Assembly (NCBI GenBank): GCA_965249185.1
Contig: CBDFLS010000002.1
Location: 248,001-312,000, forward strand
DNA length: 64,000 nt
From: CBDFLS01 sp965249185
Lineage (GTDB): Bacteria; Chloroflexota; Dehalococcoidia; Lucifugimonadales; Australimonadaceae
Reading direction: 5' to 3'
The position numbers and the translations under genes are program-made. This document shows positions 44,304 through 55,400 of this stretch, piece after piece. Below the pieces are notes generated by a model. The model did no database searches, was not told the DNA's origin, and saw only the letters and a list, made by a program, of their open reading frames with translations. Within the stretch, counting starts at the first letter, position 1; every line of letters starts with the position of its first letter.

Positions 44304-45532
44304 ACGTGTACTGAACTGCGAACTGGGCCGCGGAGAGCCACCTCTGCTGTGTCTCCGCCCCCTATCGGGCTGTCCGGCGGCGTGGGTATAGTGTAGTAGA
44401 CCGCCGCCTTTCCTGGCTTGACCACGATCTCCTTGACGAAGGACTTGATGAAGGCCCTCGATTCGGTGATGTCGCTGGTCATCAAGAAATCGCTCATGTC
44501 CTCGGCGAAGGCGGCGATGGTGTCCACGTTGTCCAGCACGGCTCGACGCTCTGAGAGCAATGCCCTGGCCTCCTCTGCGGCGATCTCCAGCTTCTCCTGA
44601 CGCTGCCGGTGATCTCTGATGCGGGACGTGGCGTCGGAGATATCAAGTTCCGAGTTCTCGATGACGTGCCAGACCCGGTCCAAGCGCCGCCGCACCTCGC
44701 CAAGCTCCGCTTCGATAGCTTCCAGCCTCTCTCGTTGCTCAGCAGCCACCCCGTCCATCTCCTCGTCCATCAGCCTAACCAGGTCACGGATGTTTCTCTC
44801 GGTGAGGATGTTCTCCCTGATCTGGTCGATCATCAGCTTCTCGAAGCGCTTGGAGTTGAGGCGAGGAGTCTTGCAGGTCCCTTTGCCCTTCTTCAGCAGT
44901 GAGTGGCAGACGTAGTAGGTGTACTTGCCGCTCTTGGCCTCAGCCGCAGTGAGCGCCTTTCCACACTTCTCACATTTCAGCAAGCCGCTGAGAAGGTAGG
45001 GGCTGGATGCCCGCCTGGGGTTGACCCTGGCAGGGGCCTTGGAGTGAAGGGTGCGAGAAATGCGCCGGAACTCCTTCTGAGTCACGATGGATGGAAAGGC
45101 GTTCTCCACCCTCACTGGCGGCGCTCCATCCTTGGCATCGACGCCCCAGACCAGGGTGCCGGTGTACGCCTCGTTGGAGAGGATGCGGTGCACAGTGGAC
45201 TTCAACCAGTGCTTGCCCGTTGAGGTGGGGATGCCCTCACCATTCAGCGTCTTCGTGATGTCCAGGGTACTCTTGCCCTGTAGGGCCATCTGGAAGATGC
45301 GCCTGACCACGGCGTCCGCCGGTGAATCTAACTCCAACTTGGGACGCTTCTTGGCCCCGTCTTGGACCGATATCTTCCTGTAGCCGTAAGGGGCGTAGGT
45401 GGAGACCCAGAAACCCCGTATGGCGGCTTCCCGCATCCCTCGGGTCACCTCCTGGGCCAAGATATCAGTTATCCAATCGACACAAAAAGTTTAGGTATAC
45501 GTGGGGCGTGGGACTACGGACCACTTGACCGC

Positions 45533-45757
45533 TTAGCCGGTCTGTGGGGGCTCCGTGCAGTGTAGGACGTCACTGAGGCCCGTCACGTAAGTGCCCTTCT
45601 GGACGGAACCACCAAACTTGGTCTGAACCACGTGGTCGTCCTCATGTCTGAGAATGTCACACACGCTTTTGAGGTGCCTCGTAACAGCCTTCGTATTCCT
45701 GCATTTGTACTGAACGAGCAGTTGTTCGCAGAACTTGTTGAAGTTGTCGTCTGACAC
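45533..45757 (-). pseudogene. N-terminal fragment of a nucleotidyltransferase-fold protein
   Basis: 74 residues from GTG 45757, 3 nt after the DruA-like stop. The sequence runs through a helical N-terminus into FGGSVQKGTYVTGLSDV, which is the GS motif and first catalytic Asp of pol-beta-type nucleotidyltransferases (CD-NTase/OAS-like or related). Right after SDV, where DxD should continue, it changes to LHCTEPPQTG-stop. The C-terminal nine-tenths is gone. Probably a former last gene of the defence operon, cut by the deletion that also removed the recombinase N-terminus. Confidence 0.6.
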
Positions 45758-45760
45758 AGA

Positions 45761-47035
45761 TCACGTCTCCATAGTTGCTGGTGTCATCACATCGCGAAGA
45801 TGTTCTCGGCGAAACTGTCGGTAGGACGGTCTACGTTCACCTCTTGGTATCAGCCATCGATTCCGCGCGAGGTCGGCGATCTCATTGACGGTCTTGCAAT
45901 CGAAGAGCGGTTCCTCATCTCCGCCGGCGAGAAACGCACATGCGTTGGTTGCAATCGGCATGGCGTACACTTCGCGCCTGATCCCATGCCTCAGAACCCC
46001 ATTGGGGTTCAATCCAAGTGATTGCAGCCCTATCCTGGCAACACGGATACGCCAGTTGGGACCATCCCCAAATTGGTGTCCGTCGGCATACTTGTGCCCA
46101 TCTTCTTGGAGGACCCTTCGCAATTGTGAGAATAGGTCATCTGTAATCTGAAAGTGCCCGTAGCCCGTAGTCGCACCTAGCTTTCGTAGCTCTACGACAG
46201 GTTTGTCTGTCTCGCTTTCTGCGTTCGGCATGAGTCTCAGCCTGTTGTACACCGATGAGCGCCCCAGAGCAGAGGTGACTGTGACAAGAGTCAACCGAGC
46301 CTGTTTGTGCTTTCCGCTGATGAGGCCCTCTCTTCCCCCGTAGCGCTCCTGGAACTTGTGCCCCACCTCTTCGGAGGCTATGAGCGAGGCCACCAGCTTG
46401 CCTCCCAAGAGGTCGGCATAAGGAGGCACGGCGCCGACGACGTAAGCGTCCATCAAGTTGACGAGCCGCTCTCGCCGGTCCGCTTGGTTCCACCCTATCC
46501 ATTCGTCGCGGACCCGGAGGTTGAAGACCGGATCCCCCAAAGCGAATATCCCTATGAGTTTTCCATTGGCCCCGTCTTTGACAAGGTAGCGCAACCTTCG
46601 ACCATACCCCTGAGACACGGGTATCGACCATAGGAGAGAGGCGAACCTGAAGAGGTCTCCAGTGCGAGCATCGGAACGCGCCTCGACCAGTTCAGGGCGG
46701 ATACTCGCCGGATCCACCTCGTCGCCATTGGCAATCTCTTGCAGGAATAGGTCAGTCTTGTCGCCTAACGCCCGATGAATGCGCTGCTGGGCAGACTCCC
46801 TGTGAAACCGGTGAATCTGCCGGATAGCGTCCTTCGATAGCACACCGTGAGCGCGGTCACCGTTCAGGCCTATTGCTTCGAGGTGGCGTTGAATTTCGCT
46901 GCGCAGCAAGTCGCGGTCAATGGGTGGTGGCGCAACGTCCGCACATTCCGGTACAGCTCCATTCCGATGACCATTAGAACCGACCCTTTCCAGGACGGCC
47001 TCTGTGCCGAGATCGATTGTTTCCGGCAACACCAT
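45761..47035 (-). CDS. DUF4338 protein related to Druantia DruA
   Basis: 424 residues. The conserved block GRRLRYLVKDGANGKLIGIFALGDPVFNLRVRDEWIGWNQADRRERLVNLMDAYVV... matches the DUF4338 pattern of RDxWIGW followed by (R)xxNL, and the later TSALGRSSVYNRLRL block is typical of DruA-annotated proteins. DruA belongs to type I Druantia; its biochemical role is unknown to me. It starts 17 nt after the DUF1998 helicase gene, so the pair are co-transcribed. The N-terminal 30 residues are poorly conserved and GTG/ATG starts downstream are possible. No membrane segment. Confidence 0.72.
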   Translation of the reverse strand: MVLPETIDLGTEAVLERVGSNGHRNGAVPECADVAPPPIDRDLLRSEIQRHLEAIGLNGDRAHGVLSKDAIRQIHRFHRESAQQRIHRALGDKTDLFLQEIANGDEVDPASIRPELVEARSDARTGDLFRFASLLWSIPVSQGYGRRLRYLVKDGANGKLIGIFALGDPVFNLRVRDEWIGWNQADRRERLVNLMDAYVVGAVPPYADLLGGKLVASLIASEEVGHKFQERYGGREGLISGKHKQARLTLVTVTSALGRSSVYNRLRLMPNAESETDKPVVELRKLGATTGYGHFQITDDLFSQLRRVLQEDGHKYADGHQFGDGPNWRIRVARIGLQSLGLNPNGVLRHGIRREVYAMPIATNACAFLAGGDEEPLFDCKTVNEIADLARNRWLIPRGERRPSYRQFRREHLRDVMTPATMET

Positions 47036-47052
47036 TTACTTCGTCCAGTTCC

Positions 47053-50000
47053 TCAGCGTCGAGAGAATCGGAGCAGATCGTTCGCCACCCAGAACGGCCT
47101 GCGCAGCAGGTCAAAGCTGGTGTAGACCCGAGGAAAGACACCTGTCTCTTCTCTCAGCTTCTCCAGTTCGGCAGGTATAGGGCGGGCCGAGAGGGGATGG
47201 AGAGGCCGAATTCCTATGTGGACATCTCTGGCTGCCCTGAATACTGCACCGAACTGTTCAGGGCATTCGCTGGCGCCCAACATGACCCAATTGGATCGCA
47301 AGTACTCTTCGACTCCAGCTGCCAGCATTACCTCCTCTTGCCTGCCTAAGCCGGGACGACGACCTTCCAGGAGGAACTCAAGCACTGCAATTGCGAGGTT
47401 GCGGTCCAGCAGATTATGGATTTGCTGATTCCTGTACCCAAGGAGGCAGTGGTAGCAGACCCCGCTGCAGCTGGCATTGGGACAACTCTGTCCCATCTCC
47501 AGCGCCAGTCCTGTGATTTCCCTCAGGCTGTCCTGGATAGCTCGTGCGTAACCGGCTCCTCCGGGAACGTTGTCGTAGATAAAGACCTCGCCCTGAACGC
47601 GGCCGAGGAGGTCTCGTGTCGGGCGAACGCCTACCTGCACTTCCTCGGGGCTCACCTGAAGATACCTTGCCGCTGCTTCTGCCATAAGCGTCCCAAACGA
47701 GTACCACACCGCCCTTCCGGATGGCTCCATCATGGGAGCGTCGAGGAATTCCGGCATATCGACGGCCAGCAAAATCACCTCGGAGTTGAACCGGTGTCCC
47801 AGCACAACCCTGTTGTCGAACTCCTCCTTGTTTGGACAAGACTGTCCTGCTCGCGGCCCTCGCCGGTATCCTCTGTGAGGGGGCACATGAGCCGGATAGG
47901 TGTGCTCACCGACGTTATCGGCGCCCAAGTGCCTTCCGCAGGCGGGGCACAGGACGAATCCAGGACTTGCCCGATCAGGTCCCATGTTCCGCATAAAGAG
48001 ATCGCCGACATGGACGAACGAGTAGAGCCTGGGGGCAAATGATCGGTTGTTCCGTCCTCGAGTGACAGCGTTGGAGCCTACCAGGAGTTGAGCCGGAGGT
48101 GTAAATCCGGCTCGCTCCCGGCCAGACCTGTAGGCCTCTCTGCCACCATTCGGGAGAGCAGCATCCACAGTGAAACCACGAGGTCTCAGGTATGGCATGG
48201 TGAGTACGTCATCACTACCGCACTCCGGACACTCGGAAACTGACTCCGCTTCCACACGAGTCAAAGTGACCGCGCGGCATCGCCTGCACTCGTTCAGCTT
48301 CTCCGTTGGCGTATAGTCGGGAAGGTGAGCAGAGGGGTCGTAGACTGCGGCGCTGCGGTATATGTACGTCTCCGGGAATCGCCCAAGTATGACCTCCGCC
48401 CCAGGGGCGTATTCGGTCAGTGCGATCCGAAGGTCCCGCGAGATGCCGGAGTAGAAGTCCTGTGACTCGTACCGGTCTTCCTGTTCCTCGTCCTCTGGAA
48501 TCGCTAGCTTGATGACATCTACAGGGAAGGCGTACTTGGGGAGCAGGCCAGCCAGCATCAACGATTCGAGCAAGTCATCGTTCGTGCCCGAACCACGAGC
48601 AACGTCCTCAACCTCGTCGGGCAATACCAGCAACCATTCTCCAATCCGGTCGTTCATCGATCCATCGACAACTGCGCCAGCTCGCTCAAGCAACCCGGCC
48701 CGGTTCTCGTTGATATGCCTTTCCAGTTCCGTGTGCCCGCCGCTCACCATGAAGCGTTCCACGGTTCCCCATGCTCCGAAAAGGCCGACAGAGGCACCCC
48801 TGCTCAACCATCCCGGAAAGAAGCCGCCGAGAATAAGTGAGCGTACGTGCCTTCGAGCAATCACCTCATTCTCCAGGTAGAGCACTGGCACCCGTGGGGG
48901 TTCAGACACAATGTCCTTTGGGCGATGGAAGTAGTATTGGTCGTGACTGCGGTCGAGCGCATACGTCACCACCGTAGCCACCGCGCTGCCTCTACGGCCG
49001 GCGCGACCAGCACGCTGCTGGTAGTTTGCGACGGTCGGAGCTACGTTGCGCAAGCCCACACTCAACAGACTCCCAATGTCGATACCCATCTCCATCGTTG
49101 TCGTAACCGAGAGAATATCGATCCGGTGGTCCTCCGGATGCTCGGTCTCCCGGAACAGATTCTGGAACCATCTCTCGATGTTCCGTGCTTCATGTCTTTC
49201 GATCGCCGCCGTATGTTCCGCCGACTGAAGGGGGTAAGGGTCGGGATGTCCAGACCCCGGCTTTGCGAACAGGGTAGTCCTGCGGAAGAAGTTCTGAATC
49301 GAGGTCGCCTCGACTTGCTCGGAGGTTTGACCGCATCTGTAGCACACGCCGAGCAGGACTTCTCCCATCACGTACCCGCAGGCGCTACACTGGAACACGG
49401 TGTCCTCAATGGGCCGTAGTTCGAACGAGTCGATGCGAATGCCGAAAGGCGTCTGGTCGTTGATTCTGCGGCCAGCCGAAACGAGAATCCGGAGTCCTTT
49501 CAAGGCGTCCCATAAGGGCCAGCGCAACTGGTCCAGCCAGCTGTCCACGTCTTGTATTCGCCCCCCGGCCACAAGTCTGCGAGCTATTGCGCGAATGTAT
49601 CTGCCCAGCTTCCTATGCGGCTGGAGGTTGTAGGGAACGATGTTGTCGCCTCCGCGACGATTCGCAGGGATGATCCGCTGCCTCTCATAGGGCTGCATAC
49701 GGTCGTCGAAGGGCCACTCCCAGGGCTTCAGGGGCTCAGGCGGTAGTAGGATGTTCTCGGTAGCCAGAATGCGCGCCACCGTTCGCAAGAGCGAGTGGGT
49801 TTCGTTCTGGCTCAGCGGCTCCAGTTGCCCAGTCTGTTCAGGCAGCCTTATCGACCACATGGCAAGACCCAATGGCTCCAATCCGAAGTCGTCTTGGGCG
49901 ATCTCCCGCCTGGCCGCGATGTCGAAAGAAACTTCCGCTTCCTCGTAAACAGAACTGTGATTGTCATCGAGTCTCTCAAAGGCGTCGGGCAAATGCCCGT

Positions 50001-52476
50001 CCGTTGGGTTGATCTCCCGAACTATCTGCAGGTCAATCACCCCGCTCCGCAGCTCCTTGTAGGGAATCGGACGTGGAGCCGGAATGTATCCGTCGCCCCC
50101 GCACTCGTCACAATCCGACTCGGTAACACTAGTTTCGCGCCCGATCTGGTAGGCTGATTCCTCCCTAAGAACGCCAGAACCGCCACATTTCCGGCAGCTG
50201 TGTAGGACCCTGTAGAGCAACTGCCGGAAGACGTCATACCGATGGTCTCTGCGTAGATCGCCAGCGAGTTGCGCCGCGTCCTGTCGTGAGTCCGAGAAAA
50301 CGAGGGCCTTGCGACCGGCACTTCCGTTGGGTCCAGCGATATTAGGCTGCACACGCAGCGTATCCTCCATCACTACGGAGATGGAACGAGGCCCTCTGGT
50401 TCTCAGAGGCTCAATTATCTCTCTGCCCCCATCCAATCTGCGGTAGTTCTGGCATCGGGGGCACTGCGTCGGAAACGGACTACCTTCGCTCCCGTTGGGT
50501 TCATCCTCGGTGGAGTTGACTCCGAATGAGGGCCTTGCGTGGGGGCCTTGGGGACTGCACGTGAGAGTCGTTTTGAACGAGCGGTGATGTGTGCTGTACC
50601 CATCATGGGGCTGCTCCACGCCGAATATCCGATAGTCGGTGAGGTCCTTGGGCTCGCCGCTGAAGTCGTCGCTCCAGGGCCACAGGCTGCCGACGCCGCT
50701 GTCAGGGATACCGCCCACGAAGAGCAGACCGCATCTGCGACATGAGAACAGCTCCAGGACCCGGGCGCCACAGCGTTCTGAGCACCAGGGTCGAGGGTCC
50801 GTGTAGATCCTCCCTACCGGTCGCTCCCCACGATACTCTTCCGGTACCTCGGGGCAGTTTGGGTTGAGACACGCCCAGAACCCCGGAACCCCCCTGAAGA
50901 ACGCATGTATACGCATCGAGAGGATTGGCGGGGTGTCCGGGAGCGGCATCGGCCGGGCGAAACTTCCTGCGGCGAGGAGTCCCGCCATTGCGCGTTCCTG
51001 AGTCTCCTGTTCTGCGCTTGGCCAGCACTCTTGAGCGAGCTCAGACAGCCTCGTGGCGTTCCGGGCCGTTCTCGCCCTGACCCACCGTAGGTCTTCGTTG
51101 TCGGACAAGAGTTGGTACAGAGCCACCTGGGCATCTTCTTCCTCGTTCGGTTCGGCGAGCCCCAAAGACTGCGACAGCGCTCGCATGCTGGGCCACGGGT
51201 CGCTGTGTGAGAAAGTGTCGTGGAATGGTGCGAAAGCCTTCAGCGACAGAGAGTCGGGGTGCCGTTCAATTGGCTCCTCGTCGGAGACACCTGCGTGTAG
51301 GAGCGTGAAGCTGCTCTGCGGTTCCCCGAAGAGGTCCGATGTGAACGTAGTCAAAGCGCCAAGGGTGCTTTGCACGTTCGGAATCGACGCGCTGGTGGCA
51401 ATGCCACGGAACTTGTTCGAGCCGGGCCGTATGCCCAGCCTCTCCTTCAGCCGGCGCACGAGGTGCGCGACCTCAGTGCCCTTAGCTCCAGTGTACGTGT
51501 GCGCCTCGTCCAGCACGAGAGTGACGATTCGATCATCCCCTCCCTCGAGCCAAGCTCGCGTCGTGTCGAAGATAGGACTCTCAATCGGGCGGATGAGCAT
51601 GTACTCAAGCATCGAGTAATTCGTGACGAGGATGTCCGGCGGAGCACCCTGCATGTCCCACCGGCAGAGCATCTCCGGTCCCCCAACGGCAGGCCAGTTG
51701 CCGGTGCTGCGCAGCTGGTCTCCGAGGCTCTCCCACTCTTCCTCTAGGTGCTGCCTATATTCCTCGAACTCCCGGCGCTTGGCGCTTTGTTCCGGTCCCC
51801 TGGTCGGCGGTGTCAAGCTGGTGTACATGCCGAAGTGGATCAGGTTCCCGTCGAGGTGTTGCCGTTGCCAGTCGGGCGACCCGTTCAACGACAGCACCCG
51901 GCGAAGCCTGGACATCTGGTCGTTCACCAACGCATTCATCGGGTATAGGATGATGGCGCGTACCGCTGCCGCCCTGGTCTCATGACGGCGCGAGTGGTGC
52001 CACGTACCGTCATCCGGGTTGAAGAACCCGTCAGACGGTGGAGCCTTGGGAGCAGACCATGTACGTGCCTCTTTCAGAATCCTTGCGAGAATCGGAAGGA
52101 CGAACGCCTCGGTCTTGCCGGAGCCGGTCCCGGTAGCAACCAGCAAGTTCGGAGCATCCCCAAAACTCGCCAGGAGCGCTTCTTCCTGGTGGGTGTACAG
52201 GGGAAATCTGTCCACTGCAACGCCGTGCTCCACGAGCTTGGACAGACCTGGAGGGATGTCGCCCGGGTATTCCTGCTCTAGTTCCCGCAGCAGCCGGGCC
52301 GGAGCAAACGCGGGGGTCGCCTCAATGAAGGGGTCTTGAGCAATGACCCCGCGTTCTCGAAGGAGGGCTGACCGCTCAGCGAACACCAGCGGATGTGAAA
52401 TCCTGTACTGCGATTCGATATAGCTTGCTATGGACTCTTTGAGATGGGCAGCAGCTTGGCTTGGTGTGAACTGCAT
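47053..52476 (-). CDS. Very large DEAD/DEAH helicase with C-terminal DUF1998, DruE-like
   Basis: 1,807 residues from ATG 52476; TTG 52479 is one codon upstream. Helicase motifs: YTHQEEALLAS (Q region), Walker A TGTGSGKTE (K121), LVLDEAHTYTGAKGTEVAHL (DEAH), KFRGIATSASIPN (motif III), and in the second RecA domain VTTTMEMGIDIGSL, NYQQRAGRAGRRGS. Several zinc-like Cys clusters occur (CRRCGLLF, CPRCQNY, CRKCGGSG/CDECGGDG, CSACGYV). C-terminal DUF1998: IYDNVPGGAGYARAI, then CPNASCSGVCYHCLLGYRNQ. Length and layout match Druantia DruE (1,800-2,100 aa) more than YprA/MrfA. Starts in a TGATG overlap with the methyltransferase stop. Confidence 0.82.
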   Translation of the reverse strand: MQFTPSQAAAHLKESIASYIESQYRISHPLVFAERSALLRERGVIAQDPFIEATPAFAPARLLRELEQEYPGDIPPGLSKLVEHGVAVDRFPLYTHQEEALLASFGDAPNLLVATGTGSGKTEAFVLPILARILKEARTWSAPKAPPSDGFFNPDDGTWHHSRRHETRAAAVRAIILYPMNALVNDQMSRLRRVLSLNGSPDWQRQHLDGNLIHFGMYTSLTPPTRGPEQSAKRREFEEYRQHLEEEWESLGDQLRSTGNWPAVGGPEMLCRWDMQGAPPDILVTNYSMLEYMLIRPIESPIFDTTRAWLEGGDDRIVTLVLDEAHTYTGAKGTEVAHLVRRLKERLGIRPGSNKFRGIATSASIPNVQSTLGALTTFTSDLFGEPQSSFTLLHAGVSDEEPIERHPDSLSLKAFAPFHDTFSHSDPWPSMRALSQSLGLAEPNEEEDAQVALYQLLSDNEDLRWVRARTARNATRLSELAQECWPSAEQETQERAMAGLLAAGSFARPMPLPDTPPILSMRIHAFFRGVPGFWACLNPNCPEVPEEYRGERPVGRIYTDPRPWCSERCGARVLELFSCRRCGLLFVGGIPDSGVGSLWPWSDDFSGEPKDLTDYRIFGVEQPHDGYSTHHRSFKTTLTCSPQGPHARPSFGVNSTEDEPNGSEGSPFPTQCPRCQNYRRLDGGREIIEPLRTRGPRSISVVMEDTLRVQPNIAGPNGSAGRKALVFSDSRQDAAQLAGDLRRDHRYDVFRQLLYRVLHSCRKCGGSGVLREESAYQIGRETSVTESDCDECGGDGYIPAPRPIPYKELRSGVIDLQIVREINPTDGHLPDAFERLDDNHSSVYEEAEVSFDIAARREIAQDDFGLEPLGLAMWSIRLPEQTGQLEPLSQNETHSLLRTVARILATENILLPPEPLKPWEWPFDDRMQPYERQRIIPANRRGGDNIVPYNLQPHRKLGRYIRAIARRLVAGGRIQDVDSWLDQLRWPLWDALKGLRILVSAGRRINDQTPFGIRIDSFELRPIEDTVFQCSACGYVMGEVLLGVCYRCGQTSEQVEATSIQNFFRRTTLFAKPGSGHPDPYPLQSAEHTAAIERHEARNIERWFQNLFRETEHPEDHRIDILSVTTTMEMGIDIGSLLSVGLRNVAPTVANYQQRAGRAGRRGSAVATVVTYALDRSHDQYYFHRPKDIVSEPPRVPVLYLENEVIARRHVRSLILGGFFPGWLSRGASVGLFGAWGTVERFMVSGGHTELERHINENRAGLLERAGAVVDGSMNDRIGEWLLVLPDEVEDVARGSGTNDDLLESLMLAGLLPKYAFPVDVIKLAIPEDEEQEDRYESQDFYSGISRDLRIALTEYAPGAEVILGRFPETYIYRSAAVYDPSAHLPDYTPTEKLNECRRCRAVTLTRVEAESVSECPECGSDDVLTMPYLRPRGFTVDAALPNGGREAYRSGRERAGFTPPAQLLVGSNAVTRGRNNRSFAPRLYSFVHVGDLFMRNMGPDRASPGFVLCPACGRHLGADNVGEHTYPAHVPPHRGYRRGPRAGQSCPNKEEFDNRVVLGHRFNSEVILLAVDMPEFLDAPMMEPSGRAVWYSFGTLMAEAAARYLQVSPEEVQVGVRPTRDLLGRVQGEVFIYDNVPGGAGYARAIQDSLREITGLALEMGQSCPNASCSGVCYHCLLGYRNQQIHNLLDRNLAIAVLEFLLEGRRPGLGRQEEVMLAAGVEEYLRSNWVMLGASECPEQFGAVFRAARDVHIGIRPLHPLSARPIPAELEKLREETGVFPRVYTSFDLLRRPFWVANDLLRFSRR

Positions 52477-55400
52477 CAATCGCCACCTGATGGAGAGTTA
52501 GTGGGTACTTGCCTTGTTCCCAACAGTTGCTCGACTGCCTCCTCCACGGCCTTGCCCTCCGTCGACTCGCGCAACCATTTCCGGAGCTCGCGGCGGGCTA
52601 TGGTGACGCTTACCTCGCCCCGGTCTTGGCGCAACTGGGCCAGCTGCTTGGCCGCGCCTTGTGCCGCCGCTTCCCCAGCTTGGGAGACCTGGAGATGCAG
52701 CGGGTTGCCAGAGTCAAATTCTGGGATGGGGAGCTTCCACAGGTGTTTGTGCAGGTCACGGGCGCCAAATTGACCTTTTGGCATCAGTGGGGTTACGGCT
52801 TTGGACAGCCTATCGCTGTTGATGATTGCCATCAGGTAGTTGGCTTCTTGCATTCCTTTGCAAGTAATCCAATAGAGGGCATGGTCAATTACGGCTTCAT
52901 TGTCGCTAACCAACGCTGCCGTAGGTATTCCGCTAATGCCTGTGTACACGACACGGAGTGGCCGATCTTCAGAACCTTGCAACCAGTCAAGCTGTGCCGA
53001 TAGCTCTCGATGAAAGTCCAGCCTGCCTAGCAGGTTCAGTCTGTTGGCCTTCGCCTTGTTCTCCTCCCACAGGCGATTGACAGACTGCCAACGGCTCCGC
53101 ATTCTCTGACTCAAACCGCCCAGACCGATGCCGCCAGGCCCATTGGCGTCAGTTGGTAATCCAGCAGCGCCTTTCTTGAATGGTAAGGCTGCCTTGAGTG
53201 GGTTGCGGACTGCGTATGGCACGACAGTTTCGCCAAGACAAACGTCGAATACGTGCCGGTGTTCGATAGTCAGGTCGGTGATGACAGTTAGGTCTAAGCT
53301 GCGCCACGGCTCCCTATCGTAGGCTCCCCTTCGTGGGTTTACTGTGATGGCCTGCCCGGCTTGGACGACGGCGGGGTTCTCAGTCTCTTCCACGAAGAAC
53401 AGGCAGCGTGGGACCATTGTCGCTCCCTGTCGGCAGAAGCCCGCGTAGGGAGAATCGCCCTCAACCGAGGTGTCAGTAATTGAGACACGCGACCGGATAA
53501 CGTCGGCCGCCCCCGCATTGCCAATCCACCGCTCCACTTCGCCAGCCAGAGGCACCGCCTTGCCGTCCTCTCCGCTGCGTCTGGCGAACACCACCGAGGC
53601 CGGAACGGGGAAGAAAGTGTTGGGTTCCAGTTGTTCAAGGTCCCAGGCCGACTTGTACCCGAAATCAACCGCCAGGACTCGGGCTGCAGCACGTCGTCTT
53701 CCTCTGCCGCTTGATTGAGATCGCCACTCACCGGCGCGCCACTTCGTGTATTGGCCCGTCTGCAAGGCACTGTGGGGCATCACCATGCCAATCACGCCGC
53801 CGTCCTTCAAGTACAGGTCGACGCTGCGGGCAAAGAACAGCCCAGCCACGTCTTGATGGGTGGCATACCGCCCTCCCGCCCAGATGCCGTAGATGCTCTT
53901 GCTTTGCCTCTCCAATTCCGTTCGCAGTGTGCTGACGGTCTGGTTGTAGTTGAGCCACGGTGGGTTGCCGACGATAACGTCCACCTTGCTGTGGGATAGG
54001 GCCACTGGCCGCACCAGATTGCGGGTGTAGTAGGCCCAGATGTGGTTGCGGCCCTCGGCGTGCAACCGCTGCATAGCGGAGATGGTCTCCCCCAGGGTGT
54101 GTCGCTCTCCTGACTCTGTTATCTGGTTGTCATCGAGGGCCAAGGCGGGGTCGTCGCCCTTTTCAATGGCCTCTGCAATGTCGCTCATCAGTGCGTCGAA
54201 GGTCTCGGCCCGATCCACCAGACTCACGGGAAAGACCAACTCCGTGTTGTCCTCATCCTCTACCTGTACGGTGACGTTGTGTTCAGCGAACATGTCACCG
54301 GTACGAAATCGGAGTTGGAGCGCGTCTCCAAGGTAGACGGGAACGGTGACATTGGCTGCGAAGCCGTCCTCGACCGCAGCCTGAATCGCGGGCTGGGCTG
54401 CCAGCACCCACGCGGCCCTGGCAAGGTGCACCGCCACCGGGTGAACGTCGATGCCGGCAACCGAAAAACGCAGCCACTCCAACACCTCTTTGGAATCGAG
54501 GTCGGTAGCATTTGCGGCCTCTATGAAATGGTTGACCGCCTCGGCAACGAAGGTGCCGGAGCCGCAGGCCGGGTCGAGGACGTACTGCTCCAGGGGATCG
54601 GTCACCACCTCCCGCACGATGGCGCGCGCCAGCCAGTCCGGGGTGTAGTACTCCCCCAGCTGACGGCGCTCGTCGGGCGGTATGACAGTCTCGTAGAGTA
54701 TGGACGCTACATCGTTGGGAGCCTCCTGCCACTTGAACCTGGCTATACGACGGGCAAGGGTCCTGAGCAGCGCCAACCCGCCCACCTCGGTGGCCCACGC
54801 GAAGAAGTCCGACTCCACGACCCCTTGAAGACCGGTCTTGCTTCGGAAGTCGCGTCCAAGTAGCAAGTCTGCCGGGTCGTTCTCCGCCAAACGCTTAATG
54901 TCGCCGCCGAAGGAGGCTTGGACGACCATGCCGATCACGGCGCTCAGGTAGGTGTGTCGGACGAACAGGTCGTCCAGTTGATCGCTTGACCTGGCGATCT
55001 CACCCAGGGCAGCCGTGAGCAGGTTCTCCCACAGCTGTCTCTTGACTCTGATGGTGCTGGAGTCGGCGTGCTGGTCGTAGAGGGACTTGAGGGCCGCTAT
55101 GTCCCGCTCATATGTTGGGGCCGTTGGGCCGAAGTGCTGTGCGATGGCGGAGCGGGACGGCTGCTTGTCTACCTCTGCGGAAAGAGCGTGGTCGCGGAGC
55201 CACTCAAAGAGGGTGATCCAGCGGTCCGCATCCTCCAGTGTGAAAGCGTAGGGTAGGGCCGTCTTGACCGGACCGGCGTTGGGCCAGCGCAGCAGCCAGC
55301 GCCTCCCGTCGGTGAGGATGCCCATGCGCAAACGGCCCTGTTTCTCTGACTGCTCCAGGTAGTCGTCGAGTTGCTGGACGTACTCGGGATTGGGGTTGAA

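Larger units (their letters stand above)
44135..45460 (-). pseudogene. 5'-truncated large serine recombinase whose frame runs into tRNA genes
   Basis: The frame keeps the recombinase domain (TRGMREAAIRGFWVSTYAPYGYRK...GKHWLKSTVHRILSNEAYTGTLVWG), the zinc-ribbon domain (LLKCEKCGKAL...YYVCHS) and the coiled-coil tail. The whole N-terminal resolvase domain with its catalytic Ser is missing, and a stop lies only about 10 codons upstream of TTG 45460. At the other end the frame has no stop before 44303 and reads antisense through tRNA-Val(TAC) and tRNA-Arg to 44135; residues after SSVHVG are tRNA complement, not native protein. It cannot be active. It marks the left edge of the mobile region. Confidence 0.87.

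Noticed and set aside
47053..52476. Assignment of the large helicase to DISARM DrmA/DrmB or YprA/MrfA
   Set aside because: In DISARM the helicase and DUF1998 are separate genes, and YprA/MrfA proteins are far shorter. Length and the DUF4338 neighbour fit DruE better, though this rests on memory of the families.
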